NCBI RefSeq assembly: GCF_000003605.2
Contig: NW_003133305.1
Coordinates: 1-28,683, forward strand
DNA from: Saccoglossus kowalevskii
Taxonomy: Eukaryota > Hemichordata > Enteropneusta > Harrimaniidae
Length of the DNA: 28,683 nucleotides
Reading direction: 5' to 3'
The notes beneath the pieces are model-generated. The model was not told where the DNA came from, searched no databases, and saw only the letters and a list, made by a program, of their open reading frames with translations. Shown here piece after piece: positions 1-11,203 of the stretch (its first letter is position 1; the number at the start of each line of letters is the position of its first letter). The position numbers and the translations under genes were made by a program.

Positions 1-1593
1 TAATATGGTTACGATGTGTCCCTGGTATAGTATACACTTTAATCTGGTTACGTTGTGTACCTGGTATAGGATACACTTTAATCTGGTTACGATGTGTCCC
101 TGGTATAGGACACACTTTAATATGGTTACGATGTATTCCTGGTATAGGATACACTTTAATCTGGTTACGATGTGTCCCTGGTATAGGATACACTTTAATC
201 TGGGTACGGTGTGTCCCTGGTATAGGATACACTTTAATCTGGTTACGATGTGTCCCTGGTATAGGATACACTTTAATCTGGTTACGATGTGTCCCTGGTA
301 TAGGATACACTTTAATCTGGTTACGATGTGTCACTGGTATAGGATACACTTTAATCTGGTTACGATGTGTCCCTGGTATAGGATACACTTTAATCTGGTT
401 ACGATGTGTCACAGGTATAGGACACACTTTAATCTGGGAACGATGTGTCCCTGGTATTGGACACACTTTAATCTGGTTACCATGTGTCCCTGGTTTAGGA
501 CACACTTTAATCTGGGTACGATGTGTCCCTGGTATAGGATACACTTTAATCAGGTTACGATGTGTCCCTGGTATAGGACACACTTTAATCTGGTACGATG
601 TGTTTCCTGGTATAGGATTCACTTTAATCTGGTTACGATGTGTCCCTACGCCTGGTATAGGATACACTTTAATCTGGTTATGATGTGTCCCTGGTATAGA
701 ACACACTTTAATCTGGTTACGATGTGTCCCTGGTATAGGATACACTTTAATCTGGTTACGATGTGTCCCTGGTATAGTATACACATTAATATGGTTACGA
801 TGTGTCCCTGGTATAGTATACACATTAATCTGGTTACGATGAGTCCCTGGTATAGGATACACTTTAATCTGGTTACGATGTGTCCGTGGTATGGGACACA
901 TTTTAATCTGGTTACGATGTGTCCCTGGTATAGGATGCACTTTAATCTGGTTAAGATGTGTCCCTGGTATAGTATACACTTTAATCTGGTTACGATGTGT
1001 CCCTGCTATAGGATACACTTTAATCTGGTTACGATGGGTCCCTGGTATAGTATACACTTTAATCTGGGGACGGTGTGTCCCTGGTATTGGATACACTTTA
1101 ATCTAGTTACGATGTGTCCCTGGTGTAGGATACACTTTAATATGGTTACGATGTGTCCCTGGTATAGTATACACTTTAATCTGGTTACGATGTGTCCATG
1201 GTATAGGATACACTTTAATCTGGTTACGATGTGTCCCTGGTATAGGACACACTTTAATATGGTTCTGATGTGTCCCTGGTATAGGGCACACTTTAATCTG
1301 GTTACGATGTGTCCCTGGTATAGGATACACTTTAATCTGGTTACGATGTGTCCCTGGTATAGTATATACTTTAATCTGGTTACGATGTGTCCCTGGAATA
1401 GGATACACTTTAATCTGGGTACGGTGTGTCCTTGGTATAAGATACACTTTAATCTGGTTACGATGTGTCCCTGGTATAGTATACACTTTAATCTGGTTAC
1501 GACGTGTCCCTGGTATAGTATACACTTTAATATGGTTACGATGTGTCCCTGGTATAGGACACACTTTAATCTGGTTACGATGTGTCCCTGGTA
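1..1593. repeat. A domain, copy 1 (GTATAC/GGATAC-rich)
   Basis: Monomers here mostly carry GGATACAC or AGTATACAC instead of GGACACAC. The diagnostic core is at 770-1106. It has two CACATTAAT monomers, a GATGAGTCC monomer, GTATGGGACACATTTT (ATG at 891), GGATGCAC, GGTTAAGATG, GATGGGTCC, GGGGACGGTG and the closing AATCTAGTTACG. A +6 bp monomer (CCTACGCCTGG) lies at 643-654. A compensated -1/+1 pair lies at about 593-605. A GGTAAAGG variant at 1592 marks the right edge and also occurs at the ends of copies 3 and 5. Confidence 0.85.
643..654. repeat. Six-base expansion in one monomer (CCTACGCCTGG form)
   Basis: The monomer is 45 bp long because CCCTGG reads CCCTACGCCTGG. Related expansions with CCTAGGCCTGG occur at 9893-9904, 11069-11080 and 11192-11203. 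All four are inside A domains, so they probably descend from one event, with C/G divergence in this copy. Confidence 0.85.
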
Positions 1594-2082
1594 AAGGACA
1601 CACTTTAATATGGTTACGATGTGTCCCTGGTATAGGACACACTTTAATCTGGTTACGATGTGTCCCTGGTATAGGGCACACTTTAATCTGGTTACGATGT
1701 GTCCGTGGTATAGGACACACTTTAATCTGGTTACGATGTGTCCGTGGTATACGACACACTTTAATCTGGTTACGATGTGTCCCTGGTATAGGATACACTT
1801 TAATATGATTACGATGTGTCCCTGGTATAGGACACACTTTAATATGGTTACGATGTGTCCCTGGTATAGGACACACTTTAATCTGGTTACGATGTGTTCC
1901 TGGTATAGGACACACTTTAATCTGGTTACGATGTGTCCCTGGTATAGGACACACTTTAATATGGTTACGATGTGTCCCTGGTATAGGACACACTTTATTC
2001 TGGTTACGATGTGTCCCTAGTATATGACACACTTTAATCTGGTTATGATGTGTTCCTGATATAGGACACACTTTAATCTGGG
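1594..2082. repeat. P block 1, ending in TTTATTC/CCTAG tag
   Basis: GGACACAC-type monomers replace the A-type ones. The block includes a GGTATACGACAC monomer (A at 1751) and ends with the linked pair TTTATTCTGG then CCCTAGTATA (TAG at 2018-2020). This is followed by a GTTCCTGATATAG monomer and an extra G (GGG at 2080-2082). The distance from TACGAC to the tag is 267 bp here and 306 bp in the copies tagged at 3072 and 19948, a difference of exactly one monomer. Confidence 0.75.
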
Positions 2083-2640
2083 TTACGATGTGTCCCTGGA
2101 ATAGGACACACTTTAATCTGGTTACGATGTGTCCCTGGTATAGGACACACTTTAATATGGTTACGATGTGTCCCTGGTATAGGGCACACTTTAATCTGGT
2201 TACGATGTGTTCCTGGTATAGGGCACACTTTAATCTGGTTACGATGTGTCCCTGGTATAGGACACACTTTAATCTGGTTATGATGTGTCCGTGCTATAGG
2301 ACACACTTTAATCTGGTTACGATGTGTCCCTGGTATAGGATACACTTTAATATGGTTACGATGTGTCCCTGGTATAGGACACACTTTAATCTGGTTACGA
2401 TGTGTCCCTGGTATAGGACACACTTTCATCTGGTCACGATGTGTCTCTGGTATAGGATACACTTCAATCTGGTTACGATGTGTTCCTGGTATAGGACACA
2501 CTTTAATCTGGTTAAGATGTGTCCCTGGTATAGGATACACTTTAATCTGGTTACGATATGTCCCTGGTATAGGACACACTTTAATATGGTTATGATGTGT
2601 CCCTGGTATAGGATACACTTTAATCTGGTTACGATGTGTC
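2083..2640. repeat. Y block 1
   Basis: This run of about 14 monomers follows the tag. Its variant order (GGGCAC, GTTCC, GTTATGATGTGTCCG, CACTTCAAT, GGTTAAGATG, then GATATGTCC) recurs after the tags at 3072, 9156 and 19948. The tag-to-GATATG distance is 540 bp here, that is 539 plus the extra G at 2082, and exactly 539 bp in the other copies. Confidence 0.75.
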
Positions 2641-3136
2641 CGTGGTATAGGACACACTTTAATCTGGTTACGATGTGTCCCTGGTATAGGGCACACTTTA
2701 ATCTGGTTACGATGTGTCCGTGGTATAGGACACACTTTAATCTGGTTACGATGTGTCCGTGGTATACGACACACTTTAATCTGGTTACGATGTGTCCCTG
2801 GTATAGGATACACTTTAATATGGTTACGATGTGTCCCTGGTATAGGACACACTTTAATATGGTTACGATGTGTCCCTGGTATAGGACACACTTTAATATG
2901 GTTACGATGTGTCCCTGGTATAGGACACACTTTAATCTGGTTACGATGTGTTCCTGGTATAGGACACACTTTAATCTGGTTACGATGTGTCCCTGGTATA
3001 GGACACACTTTAATATGGTTACGATGTGTCCCTGGTATAGGACACACTTTATTCTGGTTACGATGTGTCCCTAGTATAGGACACACTTTAATCTGGTTAC
3101 GATGTGTTCCTGATATAGGACACACTTTAATCTGGG
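2641..3136. repeat. P block 2, ending in TTTATTC/CCTAG tag
   Basis: The variant order is the same as in the block at 1594-2082: a GGGCAC copy, two CCGTGG copies, TACGACAC, a GGATACAC copy, several AATATGG copies, GTTCC, TTTATTC and the CCTAG tag (TAG at 3072). It is one monomer longer than block 1 between TACGAC and the tag. Left and right limits are approximate. Confidence 0.72.
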
Positions 3137-3640
3137 TACGATGTGTCCCTGGTATAGGACACACTTTAATCTGGTTACGATGTGTCCCTGGTATAGGACA
3201 CACTTTAATATGGTTACGATGTGTCCCTGGTATAGGGCACACTTTAATCTGGTTACGATGTGTTCTTGGTATAGGGCACACTTTAATCTGGTTACGATGT
3301 GTCCCTGGTATAGGACACACTTTAATCTGGTTATGATGTGTCCGTGGTATAGGACACACTTTAATCTGGTTACGATGTGTCCCTGGCATAGGATACACTT
3401 TAATATGGTTACGATGTGTCCCTGGTATAGGACACACTTTAATCTGGTTACGATGTGTCCCTGGTATAGGACACACTTTAATCTGGTTACGATGTGTCTC
3501 TGGTATAGGATACACTTCAATCTGGTTACGATGTGTCCCTGGTATAGGACACACTTTAATCTGGTTAAGATGTGTCCCTGGTATAGGATACACTTTAATC
3601 TGGTTACGATATGTCCCTGGTATAGGACACACTTTAATAT
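3137..3640. repeat. Y block 2
   Basis: It begins with a GGGTACG monomer after GTTCCTGATATAG. It repeats the Y order seen at 2083, with private changes such as GTTCTTGG near 3267 and GGCATAGG near 3385. The GATATGTCC marker is at 3611, exactly 539 bp after the tag at 3072. Confidence 0.75.
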
Positions 3641-4514
3641 GGTTACGATGTGTCCCTGGTATAGGATACACTTTAATCTGGTTACGATGTGTCCGTGGTA
3701 TAAGACACCCTTTAATCTGGTTACGATGTGTCCCTGGTATAGGATACACTTTAATATGGTTACGATGTGTCCCTGGTATAGGACACACTTTAATCTGGTT
3801 ACGATGTGTCTCTGGTATAGGGCACACTTTAATCTGGTTACGATGTGTCCCTGGTATAGGACACACTTGAATCTGGTTATGATGATTCCGTGGTATAGGA
3901 CACACTTTAATCTTGTTACGATGTGTCCCTGGTATAGGACACACTTTAATATGGTTACGATGTGTCCCTGGTATAGGACACACTTTTATCTGGTTACGAT
4001 GTGTCCGTGGTATAGGACACACTTTAATCTGGTTACGATGTGTCCCTGGTATAGGGCACACTTTAATCTGGTTACGATGTGTCCCTGGTATAGGGCACAC
4101 TTTAATCTGGTTACGATGTGTCCGTGGTATAGGACACACTTTAATCTGGTTACGATGTGTCCGTGGTATAGGACACACTTTAATCTGGTTACGATGTGTC
4201 CCTGGTATAGGACACACTTTAATATGGTTACGATGTGTCCCTGGTATAGGACACACTTTAATATGGTTACGATGTGTCCCTGGTATAGGACACACTTTAA
4301 TATGGTTACGATGTGTCCCTGGTATAGGACACACTTTAATCTGGTTACGATGTGTTCCTGGTATAGGACACACTTTAATCTGGGTACGATGTGTCCCTGG
4401 TATAGGACACACTTTAATCTGGTTACGATGTGTTCCTGATATAGGACACACTTTAATATGGTTACGATGTGTCCCTGGTATAGGACACACTTTATTCTGG
4501 TTACGATGTGTCCC
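3641..4514. repeat. W block 1
   Basis: Recognised by TATAAGACACCC (near 3702), then ACACTTGAAT (G at 3869) with GGTTATGATGATTCCG, then AATCTTGTTACG, then runs of CCGTGG and AATATGG monomers leading to TTTATTC and the CCTAG tag at 4515. The same order is found at 5561-6464 and 7311-8219. From TTGAAT to the tag is 646 bp here and in the third copy, and 607 bp in the second, a loss of exactly one monomer. Confidence 0.8.
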
Positions 4515-5221
4515 TAGTATAGGACACTCTTTAATCTGGTTACGATGTGTCCCTAATATAGGACACACTTTAATCTGGGTACGATGTGTCCCTGGTATAT
4601 GACACACTTTAATCTGGTTACGATGTGTCCCTGGTATAGGACACACTATAATATGGTTACGATGTGTCCCTGGTATAGGGCACACTTTCATCTGGTTACG
4701 ATGTGTACCTGGTATAGGGCACACTTTAATATGATTACGATGTGTCCCTGGTATAGGACACACTTTAATCTGGTTACGATGTGTCCGTGGTATAGGACAC
4801 ACTTTAATCTGGTTACGATGTGTCCCTGGTATAGGATACACTTTAATATGGTTACGATGTGTCCCTGGTATAGGACACACTTTAATCTGGTTATGATGTG
4901 TCCCTGGTATAGGACACACTTTAATCTGGTTACGATGTGTCCCTGGTATAGGATACACTTCAATCTGGTTACGATGTGTCCCTGGTATAGTATACACTTT
5001 AATCTGGTTACGTTGTGTCCCTGGTATAGGATACACTTTAATCTGGTTACGATGTGTCCGTGGTATAGGACACACTTTAATCTGGTTACGATGTGTCCCT
5101 GGTATAGGATACACTTTAATATGGTTACGATGTGTCCCTGGTATAGGACACACTTTAATCTGGTTACGATGTGTCCCTGGTATAGGGCACACTTTAATCT
5201 GGTTACGATGTGTCCCTGGTA
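4515..5221. repeat. X block 1
   Basis: Starts at the CCTAG tag followed by GGACACTCTTT. Diagnostic monomers include ACACTATAATATGG, CACTTTCATC, GTACCTGG with GGGCAC, AATATGATTACG, and CGTTGTGTCC near 5021. The order is shared with 6465 onward, 8220 onward and 23853 onward. Only this copy has CCCTAATATAG (near 4555) where the others have CCCTGATATAG. Confidence 0.8.
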
Positions 5222-5560
5222 TAGGACACACTTGAATCTGGTTATGATGTTTCCGTGGTGTAGGACACACTTTAATCTGGTTACGATGTGTCCCTGGTAT
5301 AGGACACACTTTAATATGGTTACGATGTGTCCCTGGTATAGGACACACTTTAATCTGGTTACGATGTGTCCGTGGTATACGACACACTTTAATCTGGTTA
5401 CGATGTGTCCCTGGTATAGGGCACACTTTAATCTGGTTACGATGTGTCCCTGGTATAGGATACACTTTAATATGGTTATGATGTGTCCTTGGTATAGGAC
5501 ACACTTTAATCTGGTTACGATGTGTCCCTGGTATAGGACACACTTTAATCTGGTTAAGAT
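5222..5560. repeat. V block 1
   Basis: Defined by ACACTTGAATCTGGTTATG (G at 5234) followed by GATGTTTCCGTGGTGTAGG, then a TACGACAC copy and a GGTTATGATGTGTCCTTGG copy. The same order occurs at 12773 onward and 24603 onward. It lies 719 bp after the X tag here and 758 bp after it at 23853, one monomer more. Past about 5535 it diverges from the other V copies and joins Y-tail sequence. Confidence 0.75.
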
Positions 5561-6464
5561 GTGTCCCTGGTATAGGATACACTTTAATCTGGTTACGATA
5601 TGTCCCTGGTATAGGACACACTTTAATATGGTTACGATGTGTCCCTGGTATAGGATACACTTTAATCTGGTTACGATGTGTCCGTGGTATAAGACACCCT
5701 TTAATCTGGTTACGATGTGTCCCTGGTATAGGATACACTTTAATATGGTTACGATGTGTCCCTGGTATTGGACACACTTTAATCTGGTTACGATGTGTCT
5801 CTGGTATAGGGCACACTTTAATCTGGTTACGATGTGTCCCTGGTATAGGACACACTTGAATCTGGTTATGATGATTCCGTGGTATAGGACACACTTTAAT
5901 CTTGTTACGATGTGTCCCTGGTATAGGACACACTTTAATATGGTTACGATGTGTCCCTGGTATAGGACACACTTTAATCTGGTTACGATGTGTCCGTGGT
6001 ATAGGACACACTTTAATCTGGTTACGATGTGTCCCTGGTACAGGGCACACTTTAATCTGGTTACGATGTGTCCCTGGTATAGGGCACACTTTAATCTGGT
6101 TACGATGTGTCCGTGGTATAGGACACACTTTAATCTGGTTACGATGTGTCCCTGTTATAGGACACACTTTAATATGGTTACGATGTGTCCCTGGTATAGG
6201 ACACACTTTAATATGATTACGATGTGTCCCTGGTATAGGACACACTTTAATATGGTTACGATGTGTCCCTGGTATAGGACACACTTTAATCTGGTTACGA
6301 TGTGTTCCTGGTATAGGACACACTTTAATCTGGGTACGATGTGTCCCTGGTATAGGACACACTTTAATCTGGTTATGATGTGTCCCTGATATAGGACACA
6401 CTTTAATATGGTTACGATGTGTCCCTGGTATAGGACACACTTTATTCTGGTTACGATGTGTCCC
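5561..6464. repeat. W block 2 with Y-tail lead-in
   Basis: Begins with GGTTAAGATG and GATATGTCC (A at 5600), which sits 258 bp before TTGAAT (G at 5858), the same spacing as in W block 1. Private changes are GGTATTGGAC near 5767, CCTGGTACAGGG near 6040 and CCTGTTATAGG near 6154. It is one monomer shorter than W1 and W3 before the tag at 6465. Confidence 0.78.
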
Positions 6465-7060
6465 TAGTATAGGACACTCTTTAATCTGGTTACGATGTGT
6501 CCCTGATATAGGACACACTTTAATCTGGGTACGATGTGTCCCTGGTATAGGACACACTTTAATCTGGTTACGATGTGTCCCTGGTATAGGACACACTATA
6601 ATATGGTTACGATGTGTCCCTGGTATAGGGCACACTTTCATCTGGTTACGATGTGTACCTGGTATAGGGCACACTTTAATATGATTACGATGTGTCCCTG
6701 GTATAGGACACACTTTAATCTGGTTACGATGTGTCCGTGGTATAGGACACACTTTAATCTGGTTACGATGTGTCCCTGGTATAGGATACACTTTAATATG
6801 GTTACGATGTGTCCCTGGTATAGGACACACTTTAATCTGGTTATGATGTGTCCCTGGTATAGGACACACTTTAATCTGGTTACGATGTGTCCCTGGTATA
6901 GGATACACTTCAATCTGGTTAAGATGTGTCCCTGGTATAGTATACACTTTAATCTGGTTACGTTGTGTCCCTGGTATAGGATACACTTTAATCTGGTTAC
7001 GATGTGTCCGTGGTATAGGACACACTTTAATCTGGTTACGATGTGTCCCTGGTATAGGAT
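6465..7060. repeat. X block 2
   Basis: The tag TAG at 6465 is followed by the X order (GGACACTCT, CACTATAAT, CTTTCATC, GTACCTGG, AATATGATTACG, CGTTGTGTCC). It is offset exactly 1950 bp (50 monomers) from X1. A GGTTAAGATG variant near 6921 distinguishes it. Confidence 0.78.
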
Positions 7061-7310
7061 ACACTTTAATATGGTTACGATGTGTCCCTGGTATAGGACA
7101 CACTTTAATCTGGTTACGATGTGTTCCTGGTATAGGACACACTTTAATCTGGTTACGATGTGTCCCTGGTATAGGACACACTTTAATATGGTTACGATGT
7201 GTCCCTGGTATAGGACACACTTTATTCTGGTTACGATGTGTCCCTAGTATAGGACACACTTTAATCTGGTTACGATGTGTTCCTGATATAGGACACACTT
7301 TAATCTGGGT
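7061..7310. repeat. P block 3, short, ending in CCTAG tag
   Basis: Only the last few P monomers are present: GTTCC, a canonical copy, an AATATGG copy, TTTATTC and the CCTAG tag (TAG at 7245), then GTTCCTGATATAG and GGGTACG. It joins directly to W sequence about 71 bp after the tag, without the intervening Y monomers. Confidence 0.7.
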
Positions 7311-8219
7311 ACGATGTGTCCCTGGTATAGGACACACTTTAATATGGTTACGATGTGTCCCTGGTATAGGATACACTTTAATCTGGTTACGATGTGTCCC
7401 TGGTATAAGACACCCTTTAATCTGGTTACGATGTGTCCCTGGTATAGGATACACTTTAATATGGTTACGATGTGTCCCTGGTATAGGACACACTTTAATC
7501 TGGTTACGATGTGTCTCTGGTATAGGGCACACTTTAATCTGGTTACGATGTGTCCCTGGTATAGGACACACTTGAATCTGGTTATGATGATTCCGTGGTA
7601 TAGGACACACTTTAATCTTGTTACGATGTGTCCCTGGTATAGGACACACTTTAATATGGTTACGATGTGTCCCTGGTATAGGACACACTTTAATCTGGTT
7701 ACGATGTGTCCGTGGTATAGGACACACTTTAATCTGGTTACGATGTGTCCCTGGTATAGGGCACACTTTAATCTGGTTACGATGTGTCCCTGGTATAGGG
7801 CACACTTTAATCTGGTTACGATGTGTCCGTGGTATAGGACACACTTTAATCTGGTTACGATGTGTCCGTGGTATAGGACACACTTTAATCTGGTTACGAT
7901 GTGTCCCTGGTATAGGACACACTTTAATATGGTTACGATGTGTCCCTGGTATAGGACACACTTTAATATGGTTATGATGTGTCCCTGGTATAGGACACAC
8001 TTTAATATGGTTACGATGTGTACCTGGTATAGGACACACTTTAATCTGGTTACGATGTGTTCCTGGTATAGGACACACTTTAATCTGGGTACGATGTGTC
8101 CCTGGTATAGGACACACTTTAATCTGGTTACGATGTGTCCCTGATATAGGACACACTTTAATATGGTTACGATGTGTCCCTGGTATAGGACACACTTTAT
8201 TCTGGTTACGATGTGTCCC
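7311..8219. repeat. W block 3
   Basis: W order with TTGAAT G at 7574 and GATGATTCCG, ending at TTTATTC and the CCTAG tag at 8220. The TTGAAT positions of the three W blocks (3869, 5858, 7574) are 51 and 44 monomers apart exactly. Private variants include CCCTGGTATAAGACACCC near 7399 and GTACCTGG near 8030. Confidence 0.78.
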
Positions 8220-8820
8220 TAGTATAGGACACTCTTTAATCTGGTTACGATGTGTCCCTGATATAGGACACACTTTAATCTGGGTACGATGTGTCCCTGG
8301 TATAGGACACACTTTAATCTGGTTACGATGTGTCCCTGGTATAGGACACACTATAATATGGTTACGATGTGTCCCTGGTATAGGGCACACTTTCATCTGG
8401 TTACGATGTGTACCTGGTATAGGGCACACTTTAATATGATTACGATGTGTCCCTGGTATAGGACACACTTTAATCTGGTTACGATGTGTCCGTGGTATAG
8501 GACACACTTTAATCTGGTTACGATGTGTCCCTGGTATAGGATACACTTTAATATGGTTACGATGTGTCCCTGGTATAGGACACACTTTAATCTGGTTATG
8601 ATGTGTCCCTGGTATAGGACACACTTTAATCTGGTTACGATGTGTCCCTGGTATAGGATACACTTCAATCTGGTTACGATGTGTCCCTGGTATAGGACAC
8701 ACTTTAATCTGGTTAAGATGTGTCCCTGGTATAGGATACACTTTAATCTGGTTACGATATGTCCCTGGTATAGGACACACTTTAATATGGTTACGATGTG
8801 TCCCTGGTATAGGATACACT
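8220..8820. repeat. X block 3 passing into Y tail
   Basis: The X order follows the tag at 8220, 1755 bp (45 monomers) after X2. After CACTTCAAT (near 8662) it continues as Y tail (GGTTAAGATG, then GATATGTCC with A at 8759). The tag-to-GATATG distance is again 539 bp, so X and Y are alternative versions of the same 14-monomer segment. Confidence 0.75.
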
Positions 8821-9220
8821 TTAATCTGGTTACGATGTGTCCGTGGTATAGGACACACTTTAATCTGGTTACGATGTGTCCCTGGTATAGGATACACTTT
8901 AATATGATTACGATGTGTCCCTGGTATAGGACACACTTTAATATGGTTACGATGTGTCCCTGGTATAGGACACACTTTAATATGGTTACGATGTGTCCCT
9001 GGTATAGGACACACTTTAATCTGGTTACGATGTGTTCCTGGTATAGGACACACTTTAATCTGGTTACGATGTGTCCCTGGTATAGGACACACTTTAATAT
9101 GGTTACGATGTGTCCCTGGTATAGGACACACTTTATTCTGGTTACGATGTGTCCCTAGTATAGGACACACTTTAATCTGGTTACGATGTGTTCCTGATAT
9201 AGGACACACTTTAATCTGGG
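8821..9220. repeat. P block 4, ending in CCTAG tag
   Basis: P-type order (CCGTGG, GGATAC with AATATGATTACG, AATATGG copies, GTTCC, TTTATTC, CCTAG at 9156) followed by GTTCCTGATATAG and GGGTACG. It lacks the TACGACAC monomer found in P1, P2 and P5. Confidence 0.7.
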
Positions 9221-9806
9221 TACGATGTGTCCCTTTTATAGGACACACTTTAATCTGGTTACGATGTGTCCCTGGTATAGGACACACTTTAATATGGTTA
9301 CGATGTGTCCCTGGTATAGGGCACACTTTAATCTGGTTACGATGTGTTCCTGGTATAGGGCACACTTTAATCTGGTTACGATGTGTCCCTGGTATAGGAC
9401 ACACTTTAATCTGGTTATGATGTGTCCGTGGTATAGGACACACTTTAATCTGGTTACGATGTGTCCCTGGTATAGGATACACTTTAATATGGTTACGATG
9501 TGTCCCTGGTATAGGACACGCTTTAATCTGGTTATGATGTGTCCCTGGTATAGGACACACTTTAATCTGGTTACGATGTGTCTCTGGTATAGGATACACT
9601 TCAATCTGGTTACGATGTGTCCCTGGTATAGGACACACTTTAATCTGGTTAAGATGTGTCCCTGGTATAGGATACACTTTAATCTGGTTACGATATGTCC
9701 CTGGTATAGGACACACTTTAATATGGTTACGATGTGTCCCTGGTATAGGATACACTTTAATCTGGTTACGATGTGTCCGTGGTATAAGACACCCTTTAAT
9801 CTGGTT
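9221..9806. repeat. Y block 3
   Basis: Y order after the tag at 9156, with GATATG A at 9695, 539 bp on. Private changes are CCCTTTTATAGG (near 9232) and GGACACGC (near 9519). It ends with TATAAGACACCC and then switches to A-domain monomers. Confidence 0.75.
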
Positions 9807-9892
9807 ACGATGTGTCCCTGGTATAGTATACACTTTAATCTGGTTACGATGTGTCCCTGGTATAGGATACACTTTAATCTGGTTACGATGTG

Positions 9893-9904
9893 TCCCTAGG
9901 CCTG
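9893..9904. repeat. Six-base expansion (CCTAGGCCTGG form)
   Basis: A 45-bp monomer in which CCCTGG becomes CCCTAGGCCTGG. It contains the overlapping palindromes CCTAGG and AGGCCT. It lies just inside the left edge of A copy 2. Confidence 0.88.
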
Positions 9905-11068
9905 GTATAGGATACACTTTAATCTGGTTATGATGTGTCCCTGGTATAGTATACACTTTAATATGGTTACGATGTGTCCCTGGTATAGAACACACTTTAA
10001 TCTGGTTACGATGTGTCCCTGGTATAGAACACACTTTAATCTGGTTACGATGTGTCCCTGGTATAGGAGACACTTTAATCTGGTTACGATGTGTCCCTGG
10101 TATAGTATACACATTAATATGGTTACGATGTGTCCCTGGTATAGTATACACATTAATCTGGTTACGATGAGTCCCTGGTATAGGATACACTTTAATCTGG
10201 TTACGATGTGTCCGTGGTATGGGACACATTTTAATCTGGTTACGATGTGTCCCTGGTATAGGATGCACTTTAATCTGGTTAAGATGTGTCCCTGGTATAG
10301 TATACACTTTAATCTGGTTACGATGTGTCCCTGGTATAGGATACACTTTAATCTGGTTACGATGGGTCCCTGGTATAGTATGCCCTTTAATCTGGGGACG
10401 GTGTGTCCCTGGTATTGGATACACTTTAATCTAGTTACGATGTGTCCCTGGTATAGGATACACTTTAATCTGGTTACGATGTGTCCCTGGTATAGGATAC
10501 ACTTTAATATGGTTACGATGTGTCCCTGGTATTGTATACACTTTAATCTGGTTACGATGTGTCCATGGTATAGGATACACTTTAATCTGGTTACGATGTG
10601 TCCCTGGTATAGGACACACTTTAATATGGTTCCGATGTGTCCCTGGTATAGGGCACACTTTAATCTGGGGACGGTGTGTCCCTGGTATTGGATACACTTT
10701 AATCTAGTTACGATGTGTCCCTGGTATAAGATACACTTTAATCTGGTTACGATGTGTCCCTGGTATAGGATACACTTTAATATGGTTACGATGTGTCCCT
10801 GGTATAGTATACACTTTAATCTGGTTACGATGTGTCCATGGTATAGGATACACTTTAATCTGGTTACGATGTGTCCCTGGTATAGGACACACTTTAATAT
10901 GGTTCCGATGTGTCCCTGGTATAGGGCACACTTTAATCTGGTTACGATGTGTCCCTGGTATAAGGCACACTGTAATCTGGGTACGGTTTGTCCCTGGTAC
11001 AGTATACACTTTAATCTGGTTACGATGTGTCCCTGGTATAGGATACACTTTAATCTGGTTACGATGTG

Positions 11069-11080
11069 TCCCTAGGCCTG
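11069..11080. repeat. Six-base expansion (CCTAGGCCTGG form)
   Basis: Same insertion as at 9893-9904, followed here by GGATGCAC and GGATACGATG rather than GGATACAC and GGTTATGATG. Confidence 0.88.
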
Positions 11081-11191
11081 GTATAGGATGCACTTTAATC
11101 TGGATACGATGTGTCCCTGGTATAGTATACACTTTAATCTGGTTACGATGTGTCCCTGGTATAGGATACACTTTAATCTGGTTACGATGTG

Positions 11192-11203
11192 TCCCTAGGC
11201 CTG
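11192..11203. repeat. Six-base expansion (CCTAGGCCTGG form)
   Basis: Same insertion, followed by GGATACAC and GGTTATGATG as at 9893-9904. Copies two and three probably arose by local duplication of three monomers. Confidence 0.88.

Noticed and set aside
2073-10424. A minus-strand open frame of 2,783 codons with a 13-residue repeat containing KVCPIPGTHRN
   Set aside because: The length is 214 monomers of a stop-free frame. Another minus frame and two plus frames are open for the same reason. Common variants change amino acids in this frame (C/Y, G/R, Q/H) with no sign of synonymous bias. It ends where AATCTAGTT or a +1 base occurs. There is no start context or other gene signal.
9893-11203. 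CCTAGG/AGGCCT as regulatory or modification sites
   Set aside because: Only three copies exist, all explained by one small insertion copied with its block.
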